Positions 49,401-61,067 of a stretch of DNA of 64,000 nucleotides are shown here, piece after piece. The notes under the pieces were generated by a model that saw nothing but the letters and a program-made list of their open reading frames with translations, was not told the DNA's origin and made no database searches. The stretch is taken from positions 186,001 to 250,000 of the forward strand of contig NW_025946533.1 in NCBI RefSeq assembly GCF_000764305.2, in the 5' to 3' direction. The DNA comes from Hyalella azteca. Lineage: Eukaryota; Arthropoda; Malacostraca; Amphipoda; Hyalellidae. The stretch's first letter is position 1. Every line of letters begins with the position of its first letter. A program made the position numbers and the translations under genes.

Positions 49401-51234
49401 CTGCGTACAAAACTCAACTAATTTGACAGTTCGGAACTTCATGGTCAATAATGTTGTAATTTTTTGTATCAATGGCAACATGTAGAATACTTTAGGACCA
49501 ATTTTGTAAGCAGCGTGTCAAAATGGCGCTTTGAATATTTAAATTGATTATGATAAATATATTTATGGTCACTCATGGAGGAATCAGACTTGTTGAAAAT
49601 GAAGGAGACATTTCACTACATGCAAACGCATTGAATGAGAATCATATTTTGGGACTGACCGTATATGCGAGCCGCATAGAAGTTAAAATAAAATTAATTC
49701 TCCCAGGAACAACTTGGATTCAAGAACATTAGGAACGTTTATCATTCGAAAAATTTAGACGGTCATTTCTTTCGGATGCTGCAAAAATGGCATTTAAAAA
49801 TCTGAAAATAAATTTTCATAGATGCAAGGTGACACGTTGATATTAACAAACGCTTAATTCTTGAAAATTTAAAGTACATTAATTGAGATTAAAATCTAGC
49901 TTAGTACGTGTGATTATAAATTATTTACAAATGAAACAATCACAATTGGATAAAAATAGATTGGATGTAGTGAAAAACTTACACGATAGTCACGATGAAT
50001 GGACCTAAAATGAATCTAAAGACTGCTGGATGAGGGCCTAGTAAATGCACGCATGACTATCCATAAGGCAGCCAATATGCATTGTAATAGAAAAATAGTT
50101 TTACTCTACGAGCAAAGCGATGAGTGCCTCGATAAAGTCTTAAAGCTAATCACTCTTTACATGATATAATTAAATGCTGCGCAAAAACAATTCTAATGGG
50201 CAGTTGCATTGTCAAACAGCTTCCAAGCAGAGATATCGAATTCCAAATTCCAGTTTACAACAATACTCAGTAATCGTTCGTTCTGTTCTAAATGACGATG
50301 TTGTGACAATCCTTTAATGAACTCATTGTAGGATCGCCACAGAGATGACATTTAATATGGTTATTTGGAGAAGAGCAATAAGCTCGTATTCTTGAAGACA
50401 AGCTTCTGATTTCCGTACACATCATGATTAAGTTCATATTACATTCGTACCAAGAATTATATGAACGAAGGATAATTATTTCCAACATCTAGACTCACAC
50501 ATATGATGTTATTTAAGATCTAAATTGCTGAAATTGTGAGCACAAAATTCAAAATTACATCGACGATGAAGTTGAGATGCATTGTACCACTCAAGTTTTG
50601 CCGGAAGCCTTAAAAATACATATTCCTTTGATGTTAACGACTGTGGCTCGTCAATAAAGGAGTCGATGGAGCTCTAAGAAGATTGTCGAGCTTTAAGATT
50701 GTCAAGACAACTTAGTCGCCACTCAAGATGCGTGAATTTTTAATGGAGAATTTGTTTGCCGGAGCCAATATTTTTTTAAGTAAAACAGCAACTGAAAGCT
50801 GTCCAGCGACTACAATTACTTTAATAGATTTTACGGAATCATTAAGATTTTTATCATAGTTTCAAAATAAGTTCTTCCCGGAACTTAGGATAATTATTGT
50901 AAGAAAATGACAGGAAAATATTAACTTTGAATTACTGTTCAAAATATGATACCCATGATTAAGTTTGTACGACTGATCACTAGAAACACCGATACGACGA
51001 AGGGCTTGGAAATCAATATATAGTATAATAATAATTACATCTATGATTCCACATAAAGATCATTTTTCCCAGCAATCCAAAATGACAGACAAATAAGCCA
51101 TAGCTTGGTCACGGTAGAGACACCAAAAATGTTAACAATTCTCCTTTTAGAGAAGCGATGAGAGTCACATTAACGACGGTCGATTGCTTGATGGAATTTC
51201 CTACGTATATTACAGCATGGAATCAAGAACAGCA
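43443..51234. other. Long AT-rich non-coding region
   Basis: Nearly 8 kb with only chance ORFs, including minus frames at 46135-46389 and 47530-47935 and plus frames at 48993-49238 and 49544-49732, none resembling a family. There is a direct duplication of CGAAACCCTTTGTCATTT near 46613-46650. The right end just before 51235 should include the 3' untranslated region of the minus-strand adhesion gene, but a clear polyadenylation signal could not be picked. Confidence 0.45.
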
Positions 51235-51356
51235 TTACCAGAGCAGTCTGCGCGCCCCCGCCCAGAGCAGCAGCAACAGCAGCGCCGTCGCAGAGCAGGA
51301 GCTGCTGTGCATGATGCCGGCCGACGCGCGGCCTGTCGACTGCTGCACGGCCAGCG
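51235..51356 (-). CDS. Adhesion gene exon 8 (C-terminal GPI-anchor signal, stop)
   Basis: 122 nt after acceptor cttgtccgcag. The split codon from exon 7 becomes Ala, and the frame reads LAVQQSTGRASAGIMHSSSC then SATALLLLLLWAGARRLLW and TAA (51235-51237). Small residues (S-A-G) near the middle suit an omega site, followed by a polar spacer and a hydrophobic tail. The final RRLLW makes the tail slightly atypical, so a short single membrane helix is an alternative. The exon is GC-rich compared with the intron. Other frames are open as well, but only this one continues the FN3 phase. Confidence 0.82.
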
Positions 51357-54300
51357 CTGCGGACAAGCAAATCAAGGCGTTCAGTTCAATGCGTGTCGGT
51401 TAACTTAATTAATTAATTGCTTATCGGTCAAATTGGTGCATTGGGGTAACAAAATTTTTAGGATCATATTCAAATTTTTAAATTATGTAGGAAAAACTAC
51501 TTAAATAATTTCATAAATTTATAGGGCTAAAAATGTTGAATGCCGCAAAGCTGCGGAATATGCGGAAAATGGTTTTGCGCTGACGGAATTACCTTTCTTT
51601 GTGGCAAAGGAGAACCTGTCGGAGTCGCTGGACCAGCCGTAGTTGTTCTTCACTTTAATGATCGCTTCGTAGTCCGTAGCAACGTCCAGGTTGGTGAGCG
51701 TGTGTGCCATGACGCGGTGAGTGTTCTCTGTCATCGTCTCAACATCGACCTGACGGTACACGTCTTGCCAGTCCTGGTCAGATTCTGTTGATCCATTTGC
51801 CTAGAACATAGAATACAGACTCAGATAAGTTTGACTTGATCAAAGGATGCCTTTGCCGTCTTTATGGTGTATTTTCTACACGACTTGCAAGTAATGTATT
51901 TGAATAATTTTAGAAACAAATTTAAAAGTTATATGTAACGTGTCTGCATTCCCCTTATATTATCTCGTTAAAAGAAGAACACGGATCAAACCTGTGCTTT
52001 GCGGAGGGCGAGTCTGTAGGCGATGATGGGGTAGTAGCTGTCGGTCTCCCAGGTGAGGGTGTAGGAGTTCACCTCCCCGCCCGCTGGGGCGCTCGTGAAG
52101 CGCGGCTGTCGCGGCAGGCCTGAGTGCACACGAAGAAACCTTTTTTCTGACATATGATTCCAGGCTCAAAGTTAACATAATGTGCTGGATGTTTTTCCAG
52201 CGTGAAAAGGTTAATCAAATACAGGATCTCTTTGACATGGCTGCGCCCTTCTCTGATGTCTGATTCGGCCCACGTAATACTGCCCCTCTAGCATCCATCC
52301 AGTCCGAACGGGCTGACCGTCGCGCGTCCACGAGACACGAGGGCTTGGGCGGCCGCGCACCAGACACACCAGCTCCACCTGGTCGCCCGCACCAGTGCGC
52401 ACTATCGCCTGGATGGGGAATGATGCATGAATTCGTGAGGTGAGCAAAGTGTTAGTACGAGTTAGTAAACACTGCTTGTGATAGCTACGACATTCAATTG
52501 TATGGAAAATACTGAGCCCCATTTCAAATGTTGTAAGTGCAGAACACAAAACATTAGATATAGAAGGAGTACCATTCCGATAATCGACCTAATAATTTTT
52601 TAAATAATAATTTCAGCACTATTTTAAAAATAGAGAAGAGAATTTTTTCATTTCTGACCTTTTCAGTGATGATTTCCGGGGGATACTCGACGACGACCTT
52701 CATCCTGGCTGATGATGGCTCGCCGATGCCGTTCTCTGCGGTGCAAATGTAGGTACCTTCGACGTGTCGGTCGACGCCCTCTAGGGTCATACTTTGTCCC
52801 TGTCACGAGGGTTAAAGAAGACATCTTGCTTACCAGTCATTAAAGTTTTCATTTTCGAAATCTTCCGGCATAGTTCTAGTTCACGTCAAGCAATGTCTTT
52901 GTAACATTTTCACATGAAACGACTTCTTGTAAAAATCAAACCTATTAGATTTTGGAATAACATTTTCTCATGGCACGACTCCTCATTCATTTTACGTTAA
53001 TGAAGCAATCATGGTATTTTTTTCTGCGATTTACATATTGCTTCCCTTCAAATATATAGAATTTTTAATCACCTTTTCTGACATAGCTCCTGAAGGCAGG
53101 ACTCCTCCCTCGTACGACCACACAATGACGGGCGGAGGGTTGCCTTCTGCTTGGCAGGCCAGGGTCACCGAGTTGCCTTTAGCCACGTGCTGGATGGCGG
53201 GGTTCGAGGAATTGATCCTAGGCGGGAACTGTACGTCCAAGCTGTGCTGCAATACAACGCCTGAAAACAAAAAGAGTTCCATACTTTACATTTCGTTGTT
53301 CAAGTGTTAGGAGCTTCTAGAATAACCATGCAGAAAGGAGGGACGCTAATTTGTGCGAGTGAAATTAAAACACAGATACAGTTATGTCGGTGAGTAAACG
53401 GCAAAGCTTTCAGCAACAAAATCAATAACAAGTATCGACGGGCAACTTTCTCACTGGAAGGCAAAAAAATATTGTTGTAACTTTTTATACAGTATTATTC
53501 ATTCACTAATGTACAAGTTCCGACACATAACGTTGCTTTCAAAACTTTCATTCTTAATCTCCGCATTAATGTAATCGTGCTGAAAAGAAAACTCGGTGAC
53601 GGTTTGCAACTGAATTTGACGTGTCTTATTTCCCAATATCACGGCAAATTGCAGTTGACAGATCTAAATTGATTCATTTTGTTTCTCGATTTAGCATCAC
53701 AAAACAATCTGTGGTATTTACCCAGCTTCTATTAAGTAATCCCAATACATGTATGTTATGTTCAATCTCTGAACATCATGTCGGTGATGACACTTTTCAT
53801 TGATGATAAGGAATCATATAACCCGCTAAAAAATCTAAAAGCTGTCCTCATAGACTCTAAGGGCATTTTCGACTGATATTTCATCAATAGATTACATATT
53901 TCAAACAAATATCAATAGACTGGCTCTAGAGCAAACCTTCAGCGGTGGGGAAGGAGCAGCTGTAGAGTCCCGCGTCCTGACGCCGGGCGTTCAGGATGGT
54001 GAGCTTCGTGCGCTCGACTTTGAGGCGCTGCGTACGCACGAGCTTCACGCCGCCTGCGCTCACCAGATGCTTCTTGCCTGACGCATCAATGCGACTCATG
54101 ACGAGCTTGTGCTCTCCTGGTGAATATATATGAAACTTGTTCATGATTCGGCAAGGTCAAAGTAAATAGACTGAGATTGTAATACCAATCCGGTGTATTT
54201 AATTAATAAATGATCCGGTCAAAGGACATGCTTTTGGATTTTCTGTGAATAAGTCTCGAAAATTACAGGAATCGGCGACTGGCCACATCAGGCCTACTCT

Positions 54301-54557
54301 ACAGCGCCGACATCGCTATGTTATGTTAAGTTAAACGAGTGTAAAAATATACACTCGGAGTCTAAGATTTTGTAATATTTTGGTATAAATATTCAACCCA
54401 CCTTGGTTGGCGACGTCACAAGGGATCATGATGGACTGGCCGACTTCGACAGTGAAGGTCTGAGACCGCGACAGGAAATATGGCGCTTCGTCGTCAGTGT
54501 ACTCAGTGTACTCGAACTCGGCTGACGCGCCTCCATAGCTCGCACTCTCGCTCACGC
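51235..54557 (-). CDS. GPI-type adhesion protein with three Ig domains and one FN3 (klingon/wrapper-like), multi-exon
   Basis: Eight minus-strand exons are traced by matching split codons and domain order: 54402-54557, 53937-54116, 53073-53260, 52659-52799, 52408 down to about 52220, 51992-52119, 51593-51800 and 51235-51356. Introns are roughly 190-680 nt. Ig1 has Cys in MIPCDV and LYSC, Ig2 in TLACQ and YICTAENG, and Ig3 has the first Cys in ELVCLV. The FN3 ends YGWSSDSDRFSFAT. The C-terminus is a serine-rich spacer then LLLLLLW, as in GPI-anchor signals. The order Ig-Ig-Ig-FN3-GPI is that of insect Klingon and Wrapper, cell-surface proteins of photoreceptors, neurons and glia; lachesin and amalgam lack the FN3. 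The role in cell adhesion is inferred from the family. The 5' end is incomplete unless the small exon at 59872-59896 belongs. Ig3 is broken (see exon 5). Confidence 0.85.
51593..51800 (-). CDS. Adhesion gene exon 7 (FN3, second half)
   Basis: 208 nt between acceptor atgttctag and donor AAAG/gtaatt. Starting on a codon boundary it encodes ANGSTESDQDWQDVYRQVDV, then HTLTNLDVATDYEAIIKVKN and NYGWSSDSDRFSFATKK. The L-x-x-A-T-x-Y motif, N-x-Y-G-W-S and the F-x-F-x-T end are typical of FN3 F and G strands. NGS is a possible glycosylation site. Confidence 0.9.
51992..52119 (-). CDS. Adhesion gene exon 6 (FN3, first half)
   Basis: 128 nt between acceptor gtgcactcag and donor GCACAG/gtttga, beginning with two nucleotides of a split codon. 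It encodes LPRQPRFTSAPAGGEV, NSYTLTWETDSYYPIIAYRL and ALRKAQ. The tryptophan in YTLTW and the P-I-x-x-Y motif are FN3 B- and C-strand signatures. The incoming phase requires an upstream exon ending after one nucleotide, which exon 5 as found does not provide. Confidence 0.88.
52220..52408 (-). CDS. Adhesion gene exon 5 (Ig3, partial, frameshifted; 3' end uncertain)
   Basis: The acceptor ccccatccag is good, and the frame reads AIVRTGAGDQVELVCLVRG, RPSPRVSWTRDGQPVRTGWM, LEGQYYVG: the first Cys and core Trp of Ig3. At a run of three C/G bases (52269-52271) the expected continuation moves to another frame, which reads ESDIREGRSHVKEILYL. A single extra base in that run would explain this. No convincing donor follows, and the D-x-G-x-Y-x-C end of Ig3 is absent from the 100 bases before the FN3 exon. 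Either a sequencing or assembly error has removed and shifted sequence here, or the copy is defective. Confidence 0.7.
52659..52799 (-). CDS. Adhesion gene exon 4 (Ig2, second half)
   Basis: 141 nt, exactly 47 codons, between acceptor gtgacag and donor GAAAAG/gtcaga. It encodes MTLEGVDRHVEGTYICTAEN followed by GIGEPSSARMKVVVEYPPEI, the end of an I-set Ig domain with its second cysteine and the Y-P-P-E-I linker to the next domain. Phase 0 at both ends fits exons 3 and 5. Confidence 0.92.
53073..53260 (-). CDS. Adhesion gene exon 3 (Ig2, first half)
   Basis: 188 nt between acceptor tgttttcag and donor GAAAAG/gtgatt. It joins exon 2 through a Gly codon and encodes QFPPRINSSNPAIQHVAKGN, SVTLACQAEGNPPPVIVWS and YEGGVLPSG: the Ig linker with a possible N-glycosylation site (NSS), the first cysteine and the core tryptophan of Ig2. 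GNPPP after the Cys is a common I-set signature. Confidence 0.9.
53937..54116 (-). CDS. Adhesion gene exon 2 (Ig1, second half)
   Basis: 180 nt between acceptor attcaccag and donor GAAG/gtttgc. The split codon joins exon 1 as Gly. It encodes KLVMSRIDASGKKHL and then TKLTILNARRQDAGLYSCSF, the standard D-A-G-x-Y-x-C end of an Ig domain. The core tryptophan normally found about a dozen residues after the first Cys seems to be replaced by Met in KLVMSR. That would be unusual but is not unknown in Ig-V sets. Confidence 0.85.
54402..54557 (-). CDS. Adhesion gene exon 1 (Ig1, first half)
   Basis: 156 nt between acceptor cttacag and donor CCAAG/gtgggt. It starts with two nucleotides of a split codon and ends after the first nucleotide of another. 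It encodes an acidic, tyrosine-rich leader (EFEYTEYTDDEAPYF) followed by the first strands of Ig1 (SQTFTVEVGQSIMIPCDVAN), including the first disulfide cysteine. No signal peptide is encoded here, so a further upstream exon is required. Confidence 0.85.
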
Positions 54558-55632
54558 CTGTAAGTACATGCGAAAAACAAATTCATTAAAATTTATGCAG
54601 TTTGACAATGAAAAATAAAATTATTGAAGACAACCACTACTGACATTGAAATACGAAGACAAGAATCAAGGTGAATGCAATTTTGAATTTATGACCAATA
54701 ATTGAGAAAGTATTGATGATGCGGTATACAATAATAAATTGATATAACATTCAATAAAAGTAGTATAAAAAAAAACATGAGAGAAGTATCATTATACCAA
54801 CATTTCTCATTGACGCAAATTTCATAGAAGCCTTAATTTTTAAAGGCCGTGGAGGCGAAAAGCATTATAGCTCTTGTAACGATAAAATTTCCATAAATTA
54901 AAAAAAAACATTTATCGATCTATCACATGCCAAGTGCCAAGTGATCTTTCCTTCATCTCACGAAATATTCATATGCAAAGTTAGAAGATTTATTATTTTC
55001 ATGGGGAAACTCAGGCAATAAAAACGTGAATTATTCCCAAACATGGAAACTGCAGCGAATCTGATCCAGAACGTCTTGTTTCTACCGAGCGTACGTTCCA
55101 CATCGCAGCGATCGAACGTCGAGGAATAGGGAATCATTGGCTTCTATATTGAGAGGATTAATTCAATGATGAACTTTTCGTTGGCTGCAATCTTCCGGTA
55201 TTGACTGCACCCCTCAGCACGCCTGCCTCTCGTATCTCCCCTCGCGATTTGAGCAGAACTTGAGAGGGAAATGAGACTCAGAGCTCGGGAAGCTAAGAAG
55301 GAAAGTTTGCTGAGACTTTACGGCGCACAAGCAAACTAATTAGCTCAAAAGATATTAAAATATTGTGTCGAGGCTAAATAAACTAATTTTACTCACATCG
55401 AATAATATACTCCAGTGTATAATTTTTAGTTCAGCCGTTATGAAATTTTAGATTGAATTAGCTAAAATGTAATTAAAAAGTAATTTAAAAAGTAATCGCA
55501 TAGTTGTTTAATAAAATTTCACACTAAATCACAGAACAATATATTTTAAGTATCCCACCTGCACTCATGACTCATACAAGCACTGCATGCCAAACATTAG
55601 TGGAAGCTTGGAAGCCAATCCGAAATATTTGA
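54558..55632 (-). other. Upstream region or first intron of the adhesion gene
   Basis: AT-rich. No exon with suitable phase and a signal peptide was found. If the start exon at 59872-59896 is real, this stretch and the features up to 59871 lie within one intron of about 5.3 kb. Confidence 0.45.
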
Positions 55633-55790
55633 TAATACGTTCACAATATGTTCTCAAGTAACATAATAATACGTTCCCAATACGTTCCCAAGTAACATAA
55701 TAATACGTTCCCAATACGTTCCCAAGTAACATAATAATACGTTCCCAATACGTTCCCAAGTAACATAATAATACGTTCCCAAGTAACATA
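55633..55790. repeat. 34-bp tandem repeat, about 4-5 copies
   Basis: The unit contains two copies of AATACGTTCCC followed by AAGTAACATAAT. The leftmost unit is diverged (TTCACAATATGTTCTC) and the others are nearly perfect. The minus-strand ORF at 55565-55789 with repeated YYVTWERIGNV-like words is a translation of this array. Confidence 0.9.
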
Positions 55791-58700
55791 GGTTATGCCG
55801 TCCTAAGAACGCCGATATCAGAGGATGAAAATGAATTCCGACGTCTCAAAACTGGGGCAGCATTTGGTGAGGCTTCATGCGATGGATCAGCTACAGTAAA
55901 GTCTCAAATATTATATCAAATAGTGGTAAAATATTATTCCCGGTTTAAGTTCAAGTGAAAGAGAAATTAAAAAATATTGGGCTCCTGTCTCGACACGTTT
56001 AACGTCATGAGTTTTCACTAAATCCGGCAATTCGCACCGTGGCACAGCAAATTTTCAAATTTTAAGGAAGGATTAAATTAAATAGAGAAGAATTAAGTGA
56101 TTCTTGTGGTCCAGATGCGCAAGAATTATTCAACGCAGCATCGCAGCCAGACGGGGACTTTCACCCTGAGAAAAACGCAAGCTCGTAAAAATGATCGCCA
56201 GGAGAAGTCTTGAACGCCACAACAAATCCAGGAGGGAATAATGTCCAGTTTGAAATGCGCATTCTGAACAACTCCCAGCGGCACCAAAAGTGTCGTAGAT
56301 TTTGTGTGCCGTCTAACACGACGCAAAACTAGGGAAGCTGAGGCGAGCGTTCCTTGCTAAAATCTTTGCAGCTCGTCAGACGACCTGCAAAATTGTGAGC
56401 AAGCGAGAAAAGGTGTTGGCGCGTTCAACAAAAAATTTTCTTTTATCGTTGTTGCTTGGGTATACATAACATAAAAATTATTTCTTTGGTCTTGAAATGT
56501 ACTGAATGATTTTTAAACCATAATCTAGGCGAATGAATGAAATTGAACTAAATTGGATAAAATAATTTAAAACATTTCAGTTACAGGGATAGGATGCGCA
56601 TTCGATTCATGATAAATTTTCACAAATCACATTGATTACGAAAAGTTGCGTCCATAACCTGATTTATGCAATAGAAATAAGACGAATAATTTTTCCTTGT
56701 ACCCCATTTATTTATGCTTGCATGAGATGAAATATTTTAATAAATTATTGATACATACTGATATAAACAACTGATTTGCTACTAATTAAAAGATGCACAT
56801 AAGCATGCAGCAAACTGAAACATTACTTTGGGCATCAGAAGAGAGTATGATTACAAAATCTTTGCGTTGGCTTTTTTATTGAAATTTTATTTAAATCAGT
56901 TCTATTAAAGATCATGTATCAAAAGGTGGGAGATGAACACGATGCAAATACGTCCCAAAACTGCTGCGAGTGCCGGGACCACAAGGCTAGAGTACAACTG
57001 GAGCAAACACGTTGGCTTTTGGCGGAGCCCGAGTTCAATTAGTGCTCGGAGTGGAGCCCGAATTCAGGCTGGTCTGGATCAGCATAGGAGATTCTGCATC
57101 GCTAATTCTACCGCAGGGCTGATTTGCAAGCGTAATTCAGGCCGGCATCGAACGAGCGGGCGAGGTATGGGCGGTCTCCGGGCTTCAGTCGAATAGAAAA
57201 AAAACCTTCGACGCTAGCTTGGGGGCTGGTTATACTGCTGCTTTAGTTACGCTCAAAATTGGGTTATTTAAAAGGCTTGAATATCTTCATTAGTCCGCAG
57301 ATTGTATGGAAGTTGTGTAACATTCATTTTCGGTAAGATGATATCAGGAATCATGAAAAATAATATAATACTAATATAATAGTATAATATGTCGTTAGGA
57401 TGCACTCACATGGTGTGTCGCTCCTAGGAAATTTTTTATTCATGTACTTTGGTTTTAATATCCCAAAAAATGATTAAACTGTACCTCTCAACGTTCGATC
57501 AAGGATATTCGTACTTAAAAATACTGCCAAATATCGATGAAAACATAACCTTTGGCATCAAGATGTTATTTACTGGAGCCTTCTGCTGCTACATAAGGAG
57601 AGCTACTAAACTACTAACGCTGAAGTAACAATAATTGAACAGTTATTGCCACATACCTACCAAATATTCACACTTTTTCATGTTTTTAACGAACACGAAA
57701 TGCAGTCGAGAAAAAAACACTCATTTTCTCATCAACGGTGCACGAGGAAATAATACTCAGCTGGAGCTGAGCGGGGACATATGGAACCTTGACGGTTCAG
57801 GAAGCAAGACTGACCGAAATCAGAAGCAAAATTATTGCCGTGACTAGAATTTATTTGGAACATAATGAATGTATTTGAATAATGTGATCCAGAATCCGTT
57901 CAGATTACGGATCTCAACATCACACGACAAAATTTACCGTGCATCATTAATGATTGTATTTGCATAAGGCAAAACACCAACAATGATGATCGCCGATACC
58001 AGAACTAAGTGTGAGCAATGATCGACGATACCACAAATCATTGTTGGTGATCGGCGATTTTATGAATCAGTATGTGCGAGTATCCGTGATCCCGCAACTA
58101 CCGTCGGGTATCTCACATTGTATGATCGAGCCTTCGCTCTTCACAAGGGAGCGAGAAGCAAGGCAATCAATGTATTGTGCCGCTGCCTGGCTTCTCTAGC
58201 GAGTGTGGATCTTCTTTCGGAAGTCCATCCTTCAACGCGGAAAACTGCACCCTTCACAGCACCCTCTTGGCAATACATCGTTTTGTGCTTCCAAGATTTC
58301 ACATCAAATAATTTATAACAAATTTTGAATTATTGATGCTAATTTAATACAAATATTCATTAATTGCAATCGTTTTGAAATAAACATGTCATTCGATTTC
58401 TTGCTCTAATTAAATGAATGGATTTACCATAGTTACTAGTTACTACTACATAGAGTAAGGGAAAACCAATCCTAAAATACACCGGGAGAAGTATATCCAT
58501 TAAGGACACCAAGTCACCGTCCCCAGCAGGACACAGAACACACACAGGCTCGCCTGTATGTACAGACTCGCCTGTATATACACAGCAGTAACGTGATCCC
58601 TGATGCGGGTCGCATCGGTCCGGCGCTGTCATGACTCATGAGCGCAATCATTGTAGCTCGGAATAGAACAATGAACATAATGTCTTTTTTCTTATGTCAT

Positions 58701-59871
58701 GAATTATGATCAAAATTATTTTGTTGCACAGGATGGAGCTATAAAATATTATATTTTCGTGTCGTGCGTGCATCATACGCTGAATCATTGTCACTCGGGT
58801 CGGAACAATGAGTATTGTAGATTTTTATATATGAAGCATGCACGGACTTATTGTTATTCATGAGAGAAAAAGATCATGATATAAATTGCAACAACTGTTT
58901 TTAGTTCTATAAATTTGAAATAATTTACTATAAGAGAATAGTTAAGGCATCAAATATTACCTAGAAATCATACTATGCCGATGAAATACTTTCGAAATTT
59001 ATTTGAAACTGACACCTTGATACATGAATAATATTATCCGTTTTTACTCCTTCCCTGAATTGTATGAGCGAAAACTGTTGCTGTCTTATTTAACATGAAA
59101 AAGCTCGTTAATTCCTTGGGAAGTGCAAGATATCATGGAAGTGCTAAGCTTATTTTTAAGAATCAGTACTATACTTTGTTCATTTATTAAATATAGCAAA
59201 ATGAAAAATTTGATAGTTAGATTTATTATTCAAATTTTATTCGAAGTTAGTTGTCAATATTCATAACTATAATCATCGCATCGAAGCGTGAGCAAACCCT
59301 TTGAAATCGTACAAATTGCGTCTGGAATAAAAATGTATGACCTAAAACCGTAGATTTTGTTAGATTAGTGTAAACTCCTTCCAAGCAATATTAATTAATT
59401 CATTATTAAAACTGTTGCGGTAATGTAAATTATTTATGCATTTGCGTTTATGAAATCATTAGTTAAGATTCTTCTCCATATGCTAGCGCGTGACAATTGA
59501 CAGTGTGTGTGAACTTGTTAATGCTTCGTCATTGACATTTTCTAAGCATTTGGTAGTAAGAAAATGAATTGATTGACAAAATTTCATTAAAGATTTCTCC
59601 ATGTTATTGAATAATTTTGAAACTTTTTTCAACACTTTTGAAATTTAGATGCCATTTTATTGTAGATCTGCTACCAGGAGAAAGATGTTTTAACTTAAAG
59701 AAGATATTTAAATGTTTTTAAATGTTTTTTAACGTTGTTTTAGTTGAAAAAAAAACGAGGACTCAGCAGGCTTTTTTCCTCTCTAATTCAATAAATCCAA
59801 ATAAACTCTAGTAGCCATCCACAGATAACTCTCATCTGCTTCTCTTAAATACAGTCAAAATCCACACTCAC
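55791..59871. other. Non-coding region, possibly intronic
   Basis: GC-richer islands at 56130-56340, 57000-57190 and 58130-58260 give open frames without recognisable domains. A 13-bp inverted pair (57975-57987 and 58037-58049; CACCAACAATGAT) surrounds three ATCG-rich words. No exon could be supported. Confidence 0.4.
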
Positions 59872-59896
59872 TTAGAAATGGCAGCAGGTTCATCAT
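59872..59896 (-). CDS. Possible start exon of the adhesion gene
   Basis: On the minus strand AAGG ATG ATG leads into MMNLLPFL plus one nucleotide and a strong donor CTAA/gtgagt (59871). The leftover single nucleotide is exactly what exon 1 (54557) needs, forming AGC (Ser). The peptide is hydrophobic, as at the start of a signal peptide, but too short to be complete. Either an extra exon lies in the 5.3-kb intron or the link is fortuitous. The frame is also open upstream of the ATG, so the start is not certain. Confidence 0.3.
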
Positions 59897-60897
59897 CCTT
59901 AATGGTTCTTCAAACCGACATGTTCCAACTTTCAGATTCTCCCATCCCCGTTCAGGCTAATTTGGTGATAGTTAGGAATAGTTTAATGAAAGAGACTTTT
60001 ACTCAAACTTTGAGATGAAAAAGGTGAAAGTTTTCATTTAAAACTTCAAAATGGCTGTTATTTTTAGAAGCAACTCATCGTCGAATTAATGGAAAACAAT
60101 ATAGGGCAAATTGTTCGAAATTTTCTTAAGGCAGTTATTCTAATTAAGGACTTCTACGGTCCTCAAACTCTGACAATTAGAATTCGTTTTTTTTTGCCGA
60201 GAAACTTTAATAAATGAGGAGAGGAAAGTTTTTCAACTTTTCAAACTTTGAAAAACTTTCCTTAACCTCGCGAAGAGGTCGTGATGAGAAGGAAATTCGG
60301 TGGTCACATGGAAACGATAACTCCAGGTTGGGGGTGAAACGCCGTAGAGTTTTGAGGCGTCGCGAGCAGTACAAGCAACAAAATTTATGTATCTTTCAAT
60401 TCACGAATTTAATTGAAGAATAAGCTCCACACTTTTATTCCATGATTCAATAAAATCGTTGAAGCAGGCGCTATAACGTCAGAAAATCTTCACAAATGGC
60501 GTCGTAGTGTCAAAAAATGTTAAGGTGATAATTTTCAAAATAAGTCTAATACACCAGTGAATAAAGATCTTCAATAAAACCTGAATAAAACCTTCAATTA
60601 GATCTTCAATAAAACCTGAATAAATATGAAACTGTTCATTAGGTACAGATTGCGAATCAGTAGTGGACTTGTAGGTTAATACGCAATTGTTGTGACGCTT
60701 TAATCTCGCATACGAGTATAGCTGCCTAGGATGAAATATAAATTTTTGAAACGGTTGAGCTAGGAATTTTTTGGGATGACCACTTTCAAGTTGAAAAAAA
60801 AATATAAAAAAAACTCAGATCTGTTGCTTTTTGCTAGATTTCCTTGTTATGAAGAGTTGTTTCAACGATCCTTTGTAATATACAATTCTTTCTTGCC
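59897..60897. other. Non-coding region
   Basis: There is a direct duplication around GATCTTCAATAAAACCTGAATA at 60567-60625. The plus ORF at 60214-60423 resembles nothing known. If the start exon just upstream is real, its promoter would lie in this block, but no clear TATA or initiator arrangement stands out. Confidence 0.4.
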
Positions 60898-61067
60898 CAG
60901 CAGAGAATCTGTACGCCCCATCATAGTCCAGGTGTCCAGCAGAGAATCTGTACGCCCCATCATAGTCCAGGTGTCCAGCAGAGAATCTGTACGCCCCATC
61001 ATAGTCCAGGTGTCCAGCAGAGAATCTGTACGCCCCATCATAGTCCAGGTGTCCAGCAGAGAATCTG
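60898..61067. repeat. 39-bp tandem repeat, 4 full copies plus a fragment
   Basis: Perfect units beginning CAGCAGAGAATCTGTACGCC at 60898, 60937, 60976, 61015 and 61054, the last cut off at the unknown base. Because 39 is a multiple of three, both strands stay open and yield artificial repetitive proteins (SRESVRPIIVQVS repeated). Confidence 0.95.

Noticed and set aside
51158..51408. Plus-strand ORFs over the last exon of the adhesion gene.
   Set aside because: They are shadows of the GC-rich minus-strand exon. Only the minus frame continues the FN3 phase and ends with a GPI-type tail.
55565..55789. Minus ORF with repeated YYVTWERIGN words.
   Set aside because: It is a translation of the 34-bp array.
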